Shown here: piece after piece, positions 12,147 to 23,653 of the stretch | Position numbering within the stretch: position 1 is the first letter of the stretch | Layout of the letters: each line of letters begins with the position of its first letter | DNA from: Symbiodinium kawagutii | Lineage: Eukaryota > Sar > Dinophyceae > Suessiales > Symbiodiniaceae | Direction: 5' to 3' | Assembly (NCBI GenBank): GCA_009767595.1 | Contig: VSDK01002168.1 | Coordinates: 252,503 to 316,502 of the forward strand | Length of the DNA stretch: 64,000 bases | The notes under the pieces: model-generated | Database searches by the model: none | Told to the model about the DNA's origin: nothing | The model's input: the letters and a program-made list of their open reading frames with translations, nothing else | Made by a program: the position numbers and the translations under genes

Positions 12147-13220
12147 CTTGGAAGCACCAACATCCACCAAGAATTCTATGGTGGTTGGTTGATGCTGATT
12201 GATGACCTAACAGAACCAGGAGCGTCTCAGCTGGTGTATCCAACAGAAACCCAACAAGTTGTCCTCATTCTTCAACACTGATCATGAATAGCAACAAACA
12301 GGTTCATACCACCAGTTTTCCTCATTAGCATCACAGTAGCCAAATAATCCATCAAACAGGTGGAAAAGCTGTTGCCTCACCCCAACTCCCCTTCAGCAAG
12401 GCAGGTGTTTGCCCCAGACCTCCGCTTCACAGGGTTCGTAGTCGTCACCCTGCCAACTATTCGGAGGACTGGGTTCTCGAAGAAGGCTGGCCTGCGGCAA
12501 TGGATTGGATGGTCAACCGCCAAAAAAAATGGACCTGAGCACTCTATGCACTCTATGAGCATTAATCAGTGGATGTGTAGTAAACCGCAATGGATTAGAT
12601 GTGTGTAGTGTATGATACGCTCTATGAACATTTGTGCTCGACCCATTCTGATGCTCTGACACAGAGGCGTAATCATTCTGGTCATATGTACCGTCTGTAT
12701 ATCTAATATGCATATGTGCACCGTCATGATGTGTGTATGTCTTGAATTCGAAGAAACATGGCTTCTCAAACTCATTTCGAAGAAATAACACAAACACAGC
12801 TGGCTTATGCTGGTGTACTGTCCCTCGCTATGCCAGCAGTTGATTAAAGTTTTCCACTTAGGTGGATTGAAACTCCAATGGCTCAAAACCGGACGTCGAA
12901 GCACGAGTATAACATGGCTAAAGCGGTACCGAAGTCGTTTCATGTCTGTAATTTTGTCACGGTTATTGCTGCACAAGTTGATTGCTTTGGAAATTACCTC
13001 AGTCTTCCGAGACATGTACCAAAGTGGCCACATTACCATCGTGATCGCTTCAATTTGCCACGCACTGAGTGATTTCCAACCCAAACTGAGTGACTTCCAA
13101 CCACCACCAACATATCATCCTCCTCAGCCATGGATTTCCATGGATTCGCAGTTTTTCACCCATGATCAATGGAAAACCCTATAAAAACCCTATAAAAAAC
13201 CATGGATTTCCATGGGAAAC

Positions 13221-13370
13221 CCCCAGGGTTGGGCGCCCCATCTGCCACCGATCAACCCGCCAGACCTCGCCCACCAGAGCGCGCAGGCGTTCCGGAACCC
13301 AACTGGTGGTGGCGTCGGGGGTCTCGTAGGGAGATCCGAAGGGCGCCAGGACACCGCGCTTCACAAAGCC
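13221..13370 (-). CDS. Predicted exon of the long minus-strand gene
   Basis: The acceptor TTGGCGTTCAG precedes exactly 50 codons, ending CTGGGG before the donor GTTTCC. The exon is phase 0 at both ends. The peptide begins GFVKRGVLAPFGSPYETPDA and continues with a helical WVPERLRALVGEVWRVDRWQ segment. Its composition suggests a folded soluble domain. No match is recalled. The acceptor side is occupied by the tetranucleotide array at 13424. Confidence 0.6.
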
Positions 13371-13423
13371 CTGAACGCCAAGCTGGCACTGTGGCGATGG
13401 TGAGAGAAACTGAGTATACAATA

Positions 13424-13706
13424 AATCTATCTATCTATCTATCTATCTATCGATCGATCGATCGATCGATCGATTGATCGATCTATCTATCTATCTATCG
13501 ATCGATCGATCGATCGATCGATAGATAGATAGATAGATAGATAGATCGATCGATCGATAGATAGATAGATAGATAGATAGATCGATCGATCGATAGATAG
13601 ATAGATAGATAGATAGATCGATCGATCGATAGATAGATAGATAGATAGATAGATCGATCGATCGATCGATAGATAGATAGATAGATATCTATCCATCTTT
13701 CAAACA

Positions 13707-13783
<77 letters not shown>

Positions 13784-13815
13784 CATCTTTCAAACACTAT
13801 CTATCTATCCATCTT
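13424..13815. repeat. Tetranucleotide array with 36-bp higher-order unit
   Basis: CTAT, CGAT and AGAT tetramers are arranged as a mirrored array. Between about 13520 and 13690 a block of GATA repeats followed by TCGA repeats recurs every 36 bp (TCG starts at 13546, 13582, 13618 and 13654). A right-hand (CTAT)n block follows. The phrase CTATCCATCTTTCAAACACT occurs twice, near 13687 and 13781. Confidence 0.95.
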
Positions 13816-14879
13816 TCTATCTATTTCTCTGTCTATCTAGTTTTATATCTACATTAACTATTCAACTGTATACTCTGTATACTCTGTATAGTACTAAGCA
13901 TACAAAATCACATATGCATATTTTACAGCTGACAACCAAACCACGAGACAATCGGCATACCTAGCTTGTTCTCCCTATCCTGCTGATTGTTGGTTGGTCA
14001 ACTCATGCAGTGTCACCAGAATGAACCTCCGATGATTCATCCCTGCCATATTCTTGTGTACTATTGGCTAAAAGTTGCTTATCACATTTACCCTCTCGGC
14101 AGCACAACCCTGCATAGCACACGCTTAATTCATTTATGTATGTTGCAAGTACTTTCCCGCCATATCAGTGGTTGCATCTAGCCTCAAACATGTTCGGAAA
14201 AAATGTGTTTGCCTCATATGGGTCGAATGTCTGAAGTTCTATTGATACTTGTTGGTTTGTAGCTGGTCAAACTATTGCTTGACTGCACGCCCACAACCTA
14301 GCTGCTTCTATCCCTAATTTCTATTTCTTTTGTCCCAAACAAACGTTTGCCCAGCCCACAGTTCAGCACGTTCCACGACCTGAAGGTAAAAGGATCGCTC
14401 ATGGATGATCCCGATCGCCCAACAAGCTGATCAATCAGGGGGTAGCTTTGGACCATACCTGCTCAACTAGAGATTCACCTAGTTGATGGCTTGTAGGTAA
14501 CAGCCAACCGAAAACTAGTTGGTGGATGATGGATGCACCAGCATCTGCTGAACGTGCGGTCAAACGTTGACATCCCCAACCTTTTTTGGTGACCCTTGGG
14601 CTTCATGACCCATCAAGAACCAAGGAACAAGCACATCCAGCAACAAACTGCTGGTGTATCTGCTGGTACAACCGCGAAGCAGGGCAGGTAATTCCCAACA
14701 TTTATGATGGTTAAATCAACCACAATCCCAGCAAGGTAACCACCATCAACCTAGCACGAAACAGCAGAACGGAACCGCCAGGAACCACTGTATATCAATG
14801 ATCCCTTCCTCCAACGATAGTAGTTGTTTTCGTTATCCCCCATGACGAAGCATTGAAATCCCCTATAAAACCACCAGCC

Positions 14880-15185
14880 AGCTATAGTTGGTTGTCCTTC
14901 ACAGTTAACCAATATTGACCACTATTAGCCATCGTTGTAAGATACTATCAACCACTGTTAACCAATTATTGACCACTAAACCACTCTCAACCAATTATGA
15001 AGTACTATAGTATAGTTAAGCACTATTAACCATAGTTCATCAATATAAACGGGTCATCATTAACCATGTTTGACCAGCTTATTACTGCTCCAACCAGCTT
15101 GCCATCCCCCAACCAGTAATGAACCACTAACTACCCACTATCAACCCCGATTAACCACCAATTAACCACCCCAACTGTAACCGCT
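14880..15185. repeat. AACCACTATTAACC minisatellite, donor side
   Basis: Many degenerate copies of TTAACCACTATTGACCA lie left of the exon at 15282. The right side at 15425 has GGTTAATAATGGTTAATAAT, its reverse complement in type. Confidence 0.8.
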
Positions 15186-15207
15186 ACTACCATCGCTTGC
15201 AGGTCAC

Positions 15208-15281
15208 CGCTCCTTGATCTTCGCCGGGTTGGGCAAGAAGCGTTGGCCGCTCTGTTGCAGCCGCTCCAGCTCCCGGCTCAC
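15208..15281 (-). repeat. 74-bp tandem duplicate of exon end plus donor
   Basis: This segment repeats the 74 bp at 15282-15355 almost exactly, copying the last part of the neighbouring exon up to its GTG donor. Reading through the first donor meets an in-frame TGA at once, so this copy is probably intronic. Confidence 0.8.
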
Positions 15282-15408
15282 CGCTCCTTGATCTTCGCCG
15301 GGTTGGGCAAGAAGCGTTGGCCGCTCTGTTGCAGCCGCTCCAGCTCCAGGCTAGCGGCGTCGCGCTTGGCGGCCGCAAGCACCTGCCGCTCGGAGCGGAA
15401 GGGCGGTC
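15282..15408 (-). CDS. Predicted exon of the long minus-strand gene
   Basis: The acceptor CATGTCTCCCCAG opens 41 codons, ending AAGGAGCG before the donor GTGAGC. The peptide contains FRSERQVLAAAKRDAASLE, an alanine-rich helical segment, then RLQQSGQRFLPNPAKIKE. It enters in phase 1 and leaves in phase 2. The same sense sequence is followed by a near-identical 74-bp copy that ends in a second donor (GTGACC), so two donors compete in sequence terms, but only the first keeps the frame open. Confidence 0.6.
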
Positions 15409-16273
15409 CTGGGGAGACATGGTATGGGTTCCTAGTGGTTAATAATGGTTAATAATGGTTATATATGATAATAATGGTTGATTATGATCATATCTGGTTG
15501 GGAGACATGGCAGATGATCATCTGGTTGGCGTTTTCAACCCCTAGGAAAAATGTTAGCCAATCATTATTCACCTGCCGACCCAGTCTCGCGCCGGCTCGA
15601 AGCATGAGAGGTCCTTGATGCCACACAGGCATCCTAAAGAAAACTAAGAAAAATTTCGTCTTCCAATCCCCCAAGGATTGCCCACGCAAAGTATAGCGTG
15701 CACAGCCAGCTGTTTCAATGCTGGTAGTTCAACAAGAAAAATGTTAGCCAATCATCCAACCATCCCCATTATTGGCGAGCATACACCTGTTTTAAAACGA
15801 CCAAGCAGCTGTATCCAGCTACTATTGTTGGTCACTATCGCCTAAAGTTAATCCCTTCTAATCAGCAATAGTTGCCAATCACGTGAACTGTAGAGACCAG
15901 CCTATTAACTGCTGATTGATCAGCTATTATCTATAGTATAGCTATGATTGCTGGTCACAACCATAGCTTCTATTATTGGTGGTCTATCTAATCAGCTATT
16001 AACTGTGGATTAATCATAGCTATGATTGCTGGTGACACCCATACTCAACCACCAACCAGTCATGAACCAGCCCATGTTTTCGCTGCACCAGCCAGGCCTT
16101 CTTGGGAGCTCTGGGGTTTCCGCTGACCACCAGGGAAAACTTGGGATCCAAAGAACCTCCCGTGGGCTGCCACGGACGGCTACGCAAATACGGCCGTGAG
16201 TGAAACATGGGGAGGGGGTGATTGGTAGGACATTGAAAGTTATGACTATGACTATGAGAATCAACCATCTTCA

Positions 16274-16283
16274 TCAACATCAA

Positions 16284-16342
<59 letters not shown>

Positions 16343-16345
16343 CCA
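16274..16345. repeat. (CAT)n microsatellite
   Basis: About 20 CAT triplets are followed by degenerate CATTATCATCC copies. The poly-His open frame across it is an artefact. Confidence 0.95.
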
Positions 16346-17217
16346 TCCTAATCATTATCATCCCAATCATTATCATCACCGTACCTGACAATTGCATGCA
16401 GTCTCCTTTTGTCTGCCTAGGAAAGAATTGCCGCTCCAGTTGGTGACCGGATCTAGACAGCACCATGGTGCCATGGATGTTCCCCGAGGACCGAAACCAC
16501 TATTGATTGAGGATAAAAGCCGAAGCAGGAAAGAGATGAATAACTACACAAATGGGGGCATGCTTAATGCTTTATGACTCTGGTATTGAATGGATCAATT
16601 CACAGATAATGTCCATACATGGTGTACCCGTCATGTACTGACAACGCATTCTCATCATGTCAAACCATGATGGTACATCAACGGATCCACAAAACTATGA
16701 GCCAGTGAAATCTTCACCCGGTGGTTTGATCCCATGGTAGCATCCCAAGGATCATTTGGGTGATGTCTTCATTCCCAAGATGTTGATTAACCATTGGTTT
16801 CTGACCTGAACATGTGTTATTAAGGACTAATGACCATCGGAGCATTGGTTATAATAGCCAGGTATACCATTGTTGTAACATTTCTTATACCATTGTTATG
16901 CCATCGTTATTCCAATACTGGCTAGTTCCTAAGCATTATCACTTGGGAGACCGCCGCCGCATTTCGATCTACGCATACTTTGCCCCACCCTGCTCCAGGG
17001 GGCGTTGCGAGAGCAGCCACTCGATGCAAAGCCCAGCGTTGCTGGGATCCTCAAACTCTGGCTCCTAACACACGGCAGTGAAGCCATGAATGGCTTGCCG
17101 AGAGTCATCACTGGTTGTCCTGAGTTGTTTCGTGGTTCAGCTGCCCACGATCGCTTACCGAACATCGATCGTTTCAACAGCGAGCTACTTACCACAACTA
17201 GTGGCCTTCCACATACT

Positions 17218-17664
17218 CAGCAACCATCAACCATCATCCACCATCACAAACCATCATCCACGATCATCCACCATCACAAACCATAACAAACCATCATCCA
17301 CCATCATAAACCATCATCCACCATCACAAGCCATCATCCACCATCACAAACCATCATCCACCATCACAAGCCATCATCCACCATCATAAACCATCATCCA
17401 CCATCACAAACCATCATCCACCATCACAAACCATCATCCACCATCACAAACCATTATCCACCATCACAAACCATCATCCACCATCACAAGCCATCATCCA
17501 CCATCATAAACCATCATCCACCATCACAAACCATCATCCACAATCACAAACCATCATCCACCATCACAAACCATCATCCACCATCATAAACCATCATCCA
17601 CAATCACAAACCATCATCCACCATCACAAACCGTCATCCACCATCATAAACCATCATCATCCAC
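17218..17664. repeat. 20-bp intronic satellite
   Basis: About 22 copies of the unit CCACCATCACAAACCATCAT have single-base variants (CATAA, CACAAG, CAATCAC). There is no unique sequence between copies, so it is not a CRISPR. It starts directly at the donor side of the exon at 17665. Confidence 0.95.
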
Positions 17665-17767
17665 CCCAGTCTAGCTGTCCGCTGTAGTCGAGTCGGTCCT
17701 CGGCAAAGCGCGAGAGCCAGGACAACAAATCCAAGGTGAACTCTTCCGCCTCTTCGTCTCCCAGGTC
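17665..17767 (-). CDS. Predicted acidic exon
   Basis: The acceptor ACGCGCTCAG precedes 34 open codons: DLGDEEAEEFTLDLLSWLSR, then FAEDRLDYSGQLDW. The donor is likely GTGGAT, immediately entering the 20-bp satellite. The acidic N-terminal part and amphipathic LLSWLSRF helix look protein-like. It is on the same strand as its neighbours. The function is unknown. Confidence 0.6.
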
Positions 17768-18376
17768 CTGAGCGCGTATCGGATCGACACAACATCACCA
17801 GACTCCACAATCTGTTAAGTTAAGTTAACTGTTAAATTAACAAGTAACTGTTAAGTATCATCAACAAATTAACAGTTAAGTTGATTCATGTTGATTCACA
17901 ACCATCAACCATTAACAGATAAGTTGGAAATGAATGATTGGTGAATATGACCAGAACTATCATCAGCTCCAACTTCTCAACTACTGTTGTTGGTGAACTG
18001 ATCCCTCAAAAGATTGTTGGTTAGTTGGTAGATCCCCTATTCTGGTTGGTTATTCCCTTCTTAACCATCAACCATCAGTTGGAGTTGACCAATGGTATAT
18101 ACCCCAATCAAATTGATGCTTGAGTATTCCAACTATCATTGTTGGTTATGTCCCCGCATAAAATCGATGCTTAGTTGGTAGATCCCCTATTCTTGTTGCT
18201 CACTATATCAACTCTTAGCGTTAAACTTATCCCCATAAAAACCTGAAAAACATGCTGCTTAATGCTTCCAACTGGTATTGGTTGGTGATATCCCCCCAAA
18301 ATTAACGGCTATAGTTACATGGTGAACTTATCCCCCATAAAATTCATGCTTAGCTGCTTAACCCATAGCCTCCCAC

Positions 18377-18526
18377 CCTTCCCTCAGCCGCCACCGCTGA
18401 CCCCGCCTTGGCCAAGCGCGTCTGCGCCAACGCCTCACTGAGGCGCGACGACGTGACCGAGACATCGCCCCCGAGGCAGTGCAGCTGCGCGCGTCGGAGA
18501 GCCATCAGGGGACTCTGCTGGGTGAC
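18377..18526 (-). CDS. Predicted exon of the long minus-strand gene
   Basis: The acceptor CACGACCTGCCAG precedes exactly 50 codons, ending GGAAGG before the donor GTGGGA. The exon is phase 0 at both ends. The peptide starts VTQQSPLMALRRAQLHCLGG and ends with an alanine-rich helix containing LSEALAQTRLAKAGSAVAAE. Minisatellites of GGTTAATAATGG type are on its acceptor side. The function is not recognised. Confidence 0.6.
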
Positions 18527-19330
18527 CTGGCAGGTCGTGACGGGTTGGTGGTTGGAAGCACCCCTGGGCCTTAGTGGTTTATATAGTGGTCAATAGAATG
18601 TTTGATATCATGGTTAATAATGAAAGGTTGATAGTGGTTGATAATTGATAGCCTGTGGTGGTTAGAATGGTTGAAATGGTCAATTAGTGGTTAATAATGG
18701 TTGATAGTGGTGAATAATGCAGTTATAATGGCTAATAGAATGGCTATAATGGCTAGTATAATGATTATAGTCATCTATGCGCGATATTCCGATATACAAA
18801 TGCTGTGTTACATCTGTTGACCTATGTTAAGTATAATGTGTCTACATATGTTGGTATATGTGAACAAATGGTATGTATCGCATAACATATCTTGGTTAAT
18901 GTATTTTTATCATTAATGATTAATATTGATTAATTATATGTACTTAAAGGGTGTAATCAAATGTACACAGATATTGATGGGCCTGGTTCTTTTAACGCAT
19001 CTCCATATACCGGAAGCATCTCCATATACCGGAAGCTTGTAACGTGGCCCAAGTTGAAGTAAATAACGCGCTTGATTTCATGACTTTCCTGAACTTCGAA
19101 GTAATCCAACATTGATCTTTATATGTTGCCAATATTTAATTGCTCATCAGTAGGGTGGGTGGTCATTACCCATCTCCTAAAAATCGTCAATTAGAGAATC
19201 ATCCCCAGGTATGATTGAACATGATAAATAGTTGAGACCACCGGCATGTAGTTGTGTAGCCATTATTGTTGGTTCTTATCCCCTAGTATCAACCACTAAA
19301 ATCCCTGTCATCCCTTAAACATTTTACAAA

Positions 19331-19432
19331 CACACACGTATATATGTATATATATATAAATTATGTATATGTATATGTATATAAAAATATTCATATACGT
19401 TACATATTCATATATATATATATATATATACA
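19331..19432. repeat. (TA)n-rich low-complexity block
   Basis: TATATGTATATATAT-type sequence with two pure TA runs. Confidence 0.9.
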
Positions 19433-19499
19433 CCTATACCTGAAACCACCAGCCAACCATTGCTGATCAGCTTGCGCTAGTTTTCGCCACCCCAACCGC

Positions 19500-19600
19500 G
19501 ACCTCGATGGGCTGCACATGCCGCGCAGAATCGGGGACTTCCTCGAGAGCGACGTGCTGCTATGCTGCACGCCACTGGGGAGGTGTGGCCCACGCCAAGG
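19500..19600. other. GC-rich island, likely exon, strand unresolved
   Basis: The plus strand can read RHPNRDLDGLHMPRRIGDFL with a GTGTGG donor. The minus strand can read GVQHSSTSLSRKSPILRGMC between a CCCCAG acceptor and a GTCGCG donor. Gene context favours minus and peptide quality favours plus. Confidence 0.35.
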
Positions 19601-19886
19601 AGTCACACAATCGTGCTATATGGCTTTGTTCAATAGGGGAGAATAACTAACAAATCAGGATTAAACAACTAGTATAGTTGAACTACAATTGTGGGAATCA
19701 TTTGGCTATGGGTCAATTGGTTAATTAATGGTGGATAAGAAGCAACAAAACTGGAGGGAAACCAATGGTTAATAATGGGGGAAGCAGGGGTACGGGGTTT
19801 TGATCCACTGCCATATAACTACTATAATGTCTGATGAATGGGAACCCCTAAAATGGGAACCCTATAAATGGCTAATAATCACATAG

Positions 19887-20009
19887 ATCTTTCTCAAAAT
19901 TGGGAACCCCTAAAATGGATGCTGTAACTCATATATAATTATGTAAGTACTATATGTCCAATAAATTGGATCATTTGGGGATACCCCCATTTTAAGAAGC
20001 CACCATATC
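19887..20009. mobile_element. Family A element, diverged and expanded
   Basis: The left end TTTCTCAAAATTGGGAACCC pairs with the right end CCCCCATTTTAAGAAGCCAC. The middle is longer than in other copies. It touches a family B copy on its right. Confidence 0.6.
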
Positions 20010-20010
20010 T

Positions 20011-20106
20011 CGTTGGTGACCTCAACCCATTTAAAAAATGGTCGATCAAGCAACCATCACAAAAAAATTGGGAAAATAAAACATGATCAAAAACAGCCAC
20101 CAACTA
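20011..20106. mobile_element. Family B element, diverged
   Basis: CGTTGGTGACCTCAACCCAT at the left pairs loosely with AAAACAGCCACCAACTAAA at the right. The interior GGGAAAATAAAAC matches the family. Confidence 0.5.
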
Positions 20107-20581
20107 AATACGGCTGTGGGTCAATGGCCCCTGAACCCCTGGCTGTTAACATCCCGCAAATATACAAAATAGTCCAACTGTTGGAATTTTCATATACCCA
20201 AATGGTGGCTGGCCTTTACCCACATAGATCATGGCTATGTAATGAATGGCTGTGTCATGCTAAAAATACTTGATCCATGACAAACATAGAACCTTCTTCA
20301 ATAATCTTCATATGTACTTATAGAGGTTGATGATCAAATCTATTGTGATATAACAATAGTAATTAATGGTAATGATCATATCTACTGCCAACCCATGAAC
20401 AAATGAACCAGGTTCATTGGGTGACATTTTCCTTTGAAACCAAACATTCCGCGCTAGGCGATGTATCAACCCTGGGTTGACTTGCGTCACTTTGACGTTG
20501 AAAACATCGATGACTCGGTACAGTTGAACAATCTATCAGTGCACTTCTACTGGAGCCGGCCATGCAACTGCTGATTGCCTA

Positions 20582-20790
20582 CTTTGAGATCGTTGAGAAC
20601 ATCGCAACTGGATACCATAGCGGCATGTCGAATTGCTTAACCCTCTGTCTGACCACAACATGCTGCCACTCCACGAAAGGTCTCGCACCCACATGCTTTC
20701 CCTCCCTTGCAGCACAGTCGCGTATCCTGAAAACTTGAGTCTCTTCAAACAGTTTAATTACACAATTTCCAGAAACCCTTGGCAATCTAA
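20582..20790 (-). CDS. Predicted exon, unknown function
   Basis: A long minus-strand frame includes RIRDCAAREGKHVGARPFVE and MPLWYPVAMFSTISK, followed by a GTAGGC donor (the frame stops at TAG if unspliced). The amino-acid pattern is protein-like, with alternating hydrophobic residues. The right boundary is uncertain, with several AG candidates between 20760 and 20810. The base composition is less GC-rich than other exons. It may belong to the gene starting at 29121. Confidence 0.4.
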
Positions 20791-21250
20791 TCTCCATCGA
20801 TCCGACATGACCGAATCTCACCAGTCACCATCCCAACTCTAAGTACAACTGGGATCAACTGGGACAAATTCCCTCAGCAAACCTTCAACTCGTTCATGTT
20901 TACTTGGGCATCTCAGTGGAACTTTAATCACAAATAAATCCCAGAAGGCCAAGGTGCTACGGGTGGAGGGAACGGCAGGCGTTCGTTGCCCTCGGCACTA
21001 AGAAGTTGACTCACCATCTTCTTGGTCAACGTGGGGCTCAATAAGTCCTGGACCATCCCCAAGTGGCTGGGAACCCCTGGTGGGGGGTGGACCACTATGG
21101 TGGTGACCCCTGGGATTCTTTAGAGGCTGGGTGCAGGGATTACAAATATGGCTATCTAATGTTGGCAGGCGACATGGGTGCATGATGGTCAGTGCCTACC
21201 TAACAGATCCGACCTAGGATTCGTCGGACTGGTCCCTGATTCTGGTACCA

Positions 21251-21345
21251 GTCCCAGATGCTCCATGTATGGTCTATACCTACATTTGGGTCATTTTACA
21301 GGTAAATGTGGGTACAGCAAATATACCATACATGGAGCATCTGGG
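21251..21345. mobile_element. Family E palindromic element, best copy
   Basis: The left end CCCAGATGCTCCATGTATGG pairs with the right end CCATACATGGAGCATCTGGG as a perfect 20-bp inverted repeat. The middle contains TTTGGGTCATTTTACAGG. Confidence 0.85.
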
Positions 21346-22079
21346 AGTTAGTTACAGTACATTGTTACATGTCACCAACTCAATCACAGAGTGCATACCT
21401 TGCTTCGTAGTGCTCTGGTCTGTACAGAAACTCTGAGAGATTCAAAGGACGGGACTTGGACGGTGGCTCTGAGGAGATATGAAACGGATAAATTGATAAA
21501 TTGCTATGGATATCAAATTGGAATCCCAAGGAACATTGGAATCCAAGAAAATATCTACTCAATGGTGATATACCATGATTTTCCAGCAATACGGGCATCA
21601 AATAAGGGAACCAGCTGACTAGAGGTCCACATGAGTAAACAAAAAACCATCTACACCAGCAGGTATAAATCTTCGATATGCATTTTGCGCTGGATCTGTG
21701 ACCGCAGTTCATAGAACAGGTCTTGCAATCGGGCAAGAACAGAAGAACCCCTGAACCCCTTCCCATCTGGATAGAGTTGCAATACTATTACAACTGGTTG
21801 AGCCACTGTCAGTCCAGGCAGCAGCAATACATGTCTGAGTTCACAGGATCCAAAACAATGACGAGCAAAGTATGAGAACCAAAATCAGGCAAACGAATCC
21901 TACAGGCCTCAAGAATGGGAAACCATGAAGAAGACAAGGCCCACAGGGGGTCTCGTAGTCCGAAAGCACAGGTCCAGGTTTGGAGGGTCCGTCATGATGG
22001 GGAAGCACATACTTTTTTTTTAAACCTGGTGACGTCGATAGAGAGGTGTGCTCTGGCAAAGAAATGCCGGAAACCGCAC

Positions 22080-22218
22080 ATCAGGATGCCCAATAGCATC
22101 CTCATAGGATTTGCATAGGATTCCCATAGAATTCCCATAGAATCACAGGATCCCCATAGGATCCCCATAGAATCATAGGATTCCCATAGGATTCCCATCA
22201 AGATCCCCACAGGATCCA
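22080..22218. repeat. CATAGGATTCC tandem repeat
   Basis: About ten degenerate copies of an 11-14-bp unit, CCCATAGGATTC / CCCATAGAATCA. Confidence 0.9.
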
Positions 22219-22245
22219 TCCCTATGGTTCAGTGGATGCACGCAC

Positions 22246-22284
22246 GCTCCTGGCCTGCGCGGCGACCACGGGTTTCCGTGTTCC
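22246..22284 (-). CDS. Possible 39-bp micro-exon
   Basis: The acceptor GTTTGCCAG, 13 codons (GTRKPVVAAQARS) and the donor GTGCGT are all phase 0. The plus strand also has a plausible reading ending at a GTAAGG donor. The minus strand is preferred only from gene context. Confidence 0.3.
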
Positions 22285-23319
22285 CTGGCAAACCTCCAGC
22301 GGAGGTAAGGCAAGCAAGGGCTGGGGTTCACAGAAGAAGCCGGTAATATATACCTACATGTATATATTACTAATTACTTATATTTATCTTGTAAATATTT
22401 TATATACACACGCATGTTGAACTTTTGAGTGTTTCGATTTGCTGAAGATCTTCAAATCAACCAGTGGTGTTTGTGGTATGGAGCCCCAGCTCTTCTATGA
22501 TCAAGGCCATGGACAGAAATCAGTTTTTTCATGAACTGCCTGGCTTTCCGGGAGATGATCATCCAAAGTGAAGGAACAGAACCCATGCCCAAACCTCACT
22601 AGGGAGGCCAAGAAGGATCTCCTATGAAACGAGTAATTATCATGGTAGGCTATCCATGGTATCAATCTGCTTGCAAGTAGACGTCCTACGTCATAAGCTA
22701 TGTTATAAACCCTCTTAAGCTATGCTACACTCCACGGCATTAATCTGCTTGCTTGGTCATGGGTCAACATTATAACCCCAGATTCGCCATGTTATTTCAT
22801 GGAAATCTATGGAAATCCCATTTACAATACAAATCTATAGAAATCTATTGTATTTAAACCAATGTTTTCCGGGGGTACCCACGACCCACAGCAGCAGTAA
22901 GGGACTCTCCGCAACGCAGCTGGACCACCTCGGAACTACCGCACCTCTCGAAAAAGCTGCACGAAACGCAGGCAGAGGTCCATCCCCGTGGCACTGCATA
23001 AGACCACCTGCTACGAAACGATCGCCATCATCCACCCACCAGTTACAATGCTCCCTATGAATCAATGGGATGCCCATGCTTCCCTTATAGTCACAGCACT
23101 GACTATGGGATACCATGGGTCATATCCACAACTCAAGGTGCTCAGTCAATGGTGATAGCTTCTCCCGTTTCTTTCAGCTCTGCCAAACCTGAAAAACCAG
23201 GGCGTTCACTTGCTGGATACTAGATATCTAATCACACACACATACATGCCAGTAATCATTTCCCCTAAGCCAGGTACATGATCGCAGTCACAGTAATCAA
23301 ATGGTCATAATGAACCAAC

Positions 23320-23472
23320 GGGCAAGGTGCCCCAATTGGTTCCATCAGCCACGATAATTTCACGGCGGGCCTCTCGGCCGTCGTGCTCCCGCAGGGTGCC
23401 ACCTGCACCATCGCTCCAGATGAAACCGCTGGCCAGTGACATCGGAGCATCATCGTACCTCAGCAGGTTTTT
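23320..23472 (-). CDS. Predicted exon of the long minus-strand gene
   Basis: The acceptor TTTGTGGTCAG precedes exactly 51 codons, ending TTGCCC before the donor GTTGGT. The exon is phase 0 at both ends. The peptide begins KNLLRYDDAPMSLASGFIWS and contains REARREIIVADGTNWGTLP, typical of a globular beta-containing domain. The family is not recognised. It is one of the most convincing exons of this gene. Confidence 0.65.
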
Positions 23473-23631
23473 CTGACCACAAATGATCAGCCATGGAACA
23501 TCAACAAGCATCATTTGAGTATCACTCCGTGCAGGTAGGAAAGGTGAATGCAAGTTCCTGAAACACAGTGAGCTATGCAAAAAGAGCCACAGGACACAAC
23601 AAGAGATGAGAGGCTGTCAGCCACAAACACA

Positions 23632-23653
23632 CATACACACACACACACACACT
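23632..23653. repeat. (CA)n microsatellite
   Basis: A short ACACAC run. Confidence 0.9.

Noticed and set aside
11913..12281. Poly-His/poly-Gln open frames
   Set aside because: They are produced by the ACC and AAC triplet arrays; all frames give homopolymers.
13487..13707. Frames of IYLSIYLSID repeats
   Set aside because: They are translation of the tetranucleotide array.
16020..16466. 148-residue frame with a poly-Met run, and poly-His frame on the other strand
   Set aside because: It is a (CAT)n microsatellite read through.
17218..17664. CRISPR-like regular repeat
   Set aside because: The 20-bp units are directly adjacent with no unique spacers; it is a satellite in an intron.
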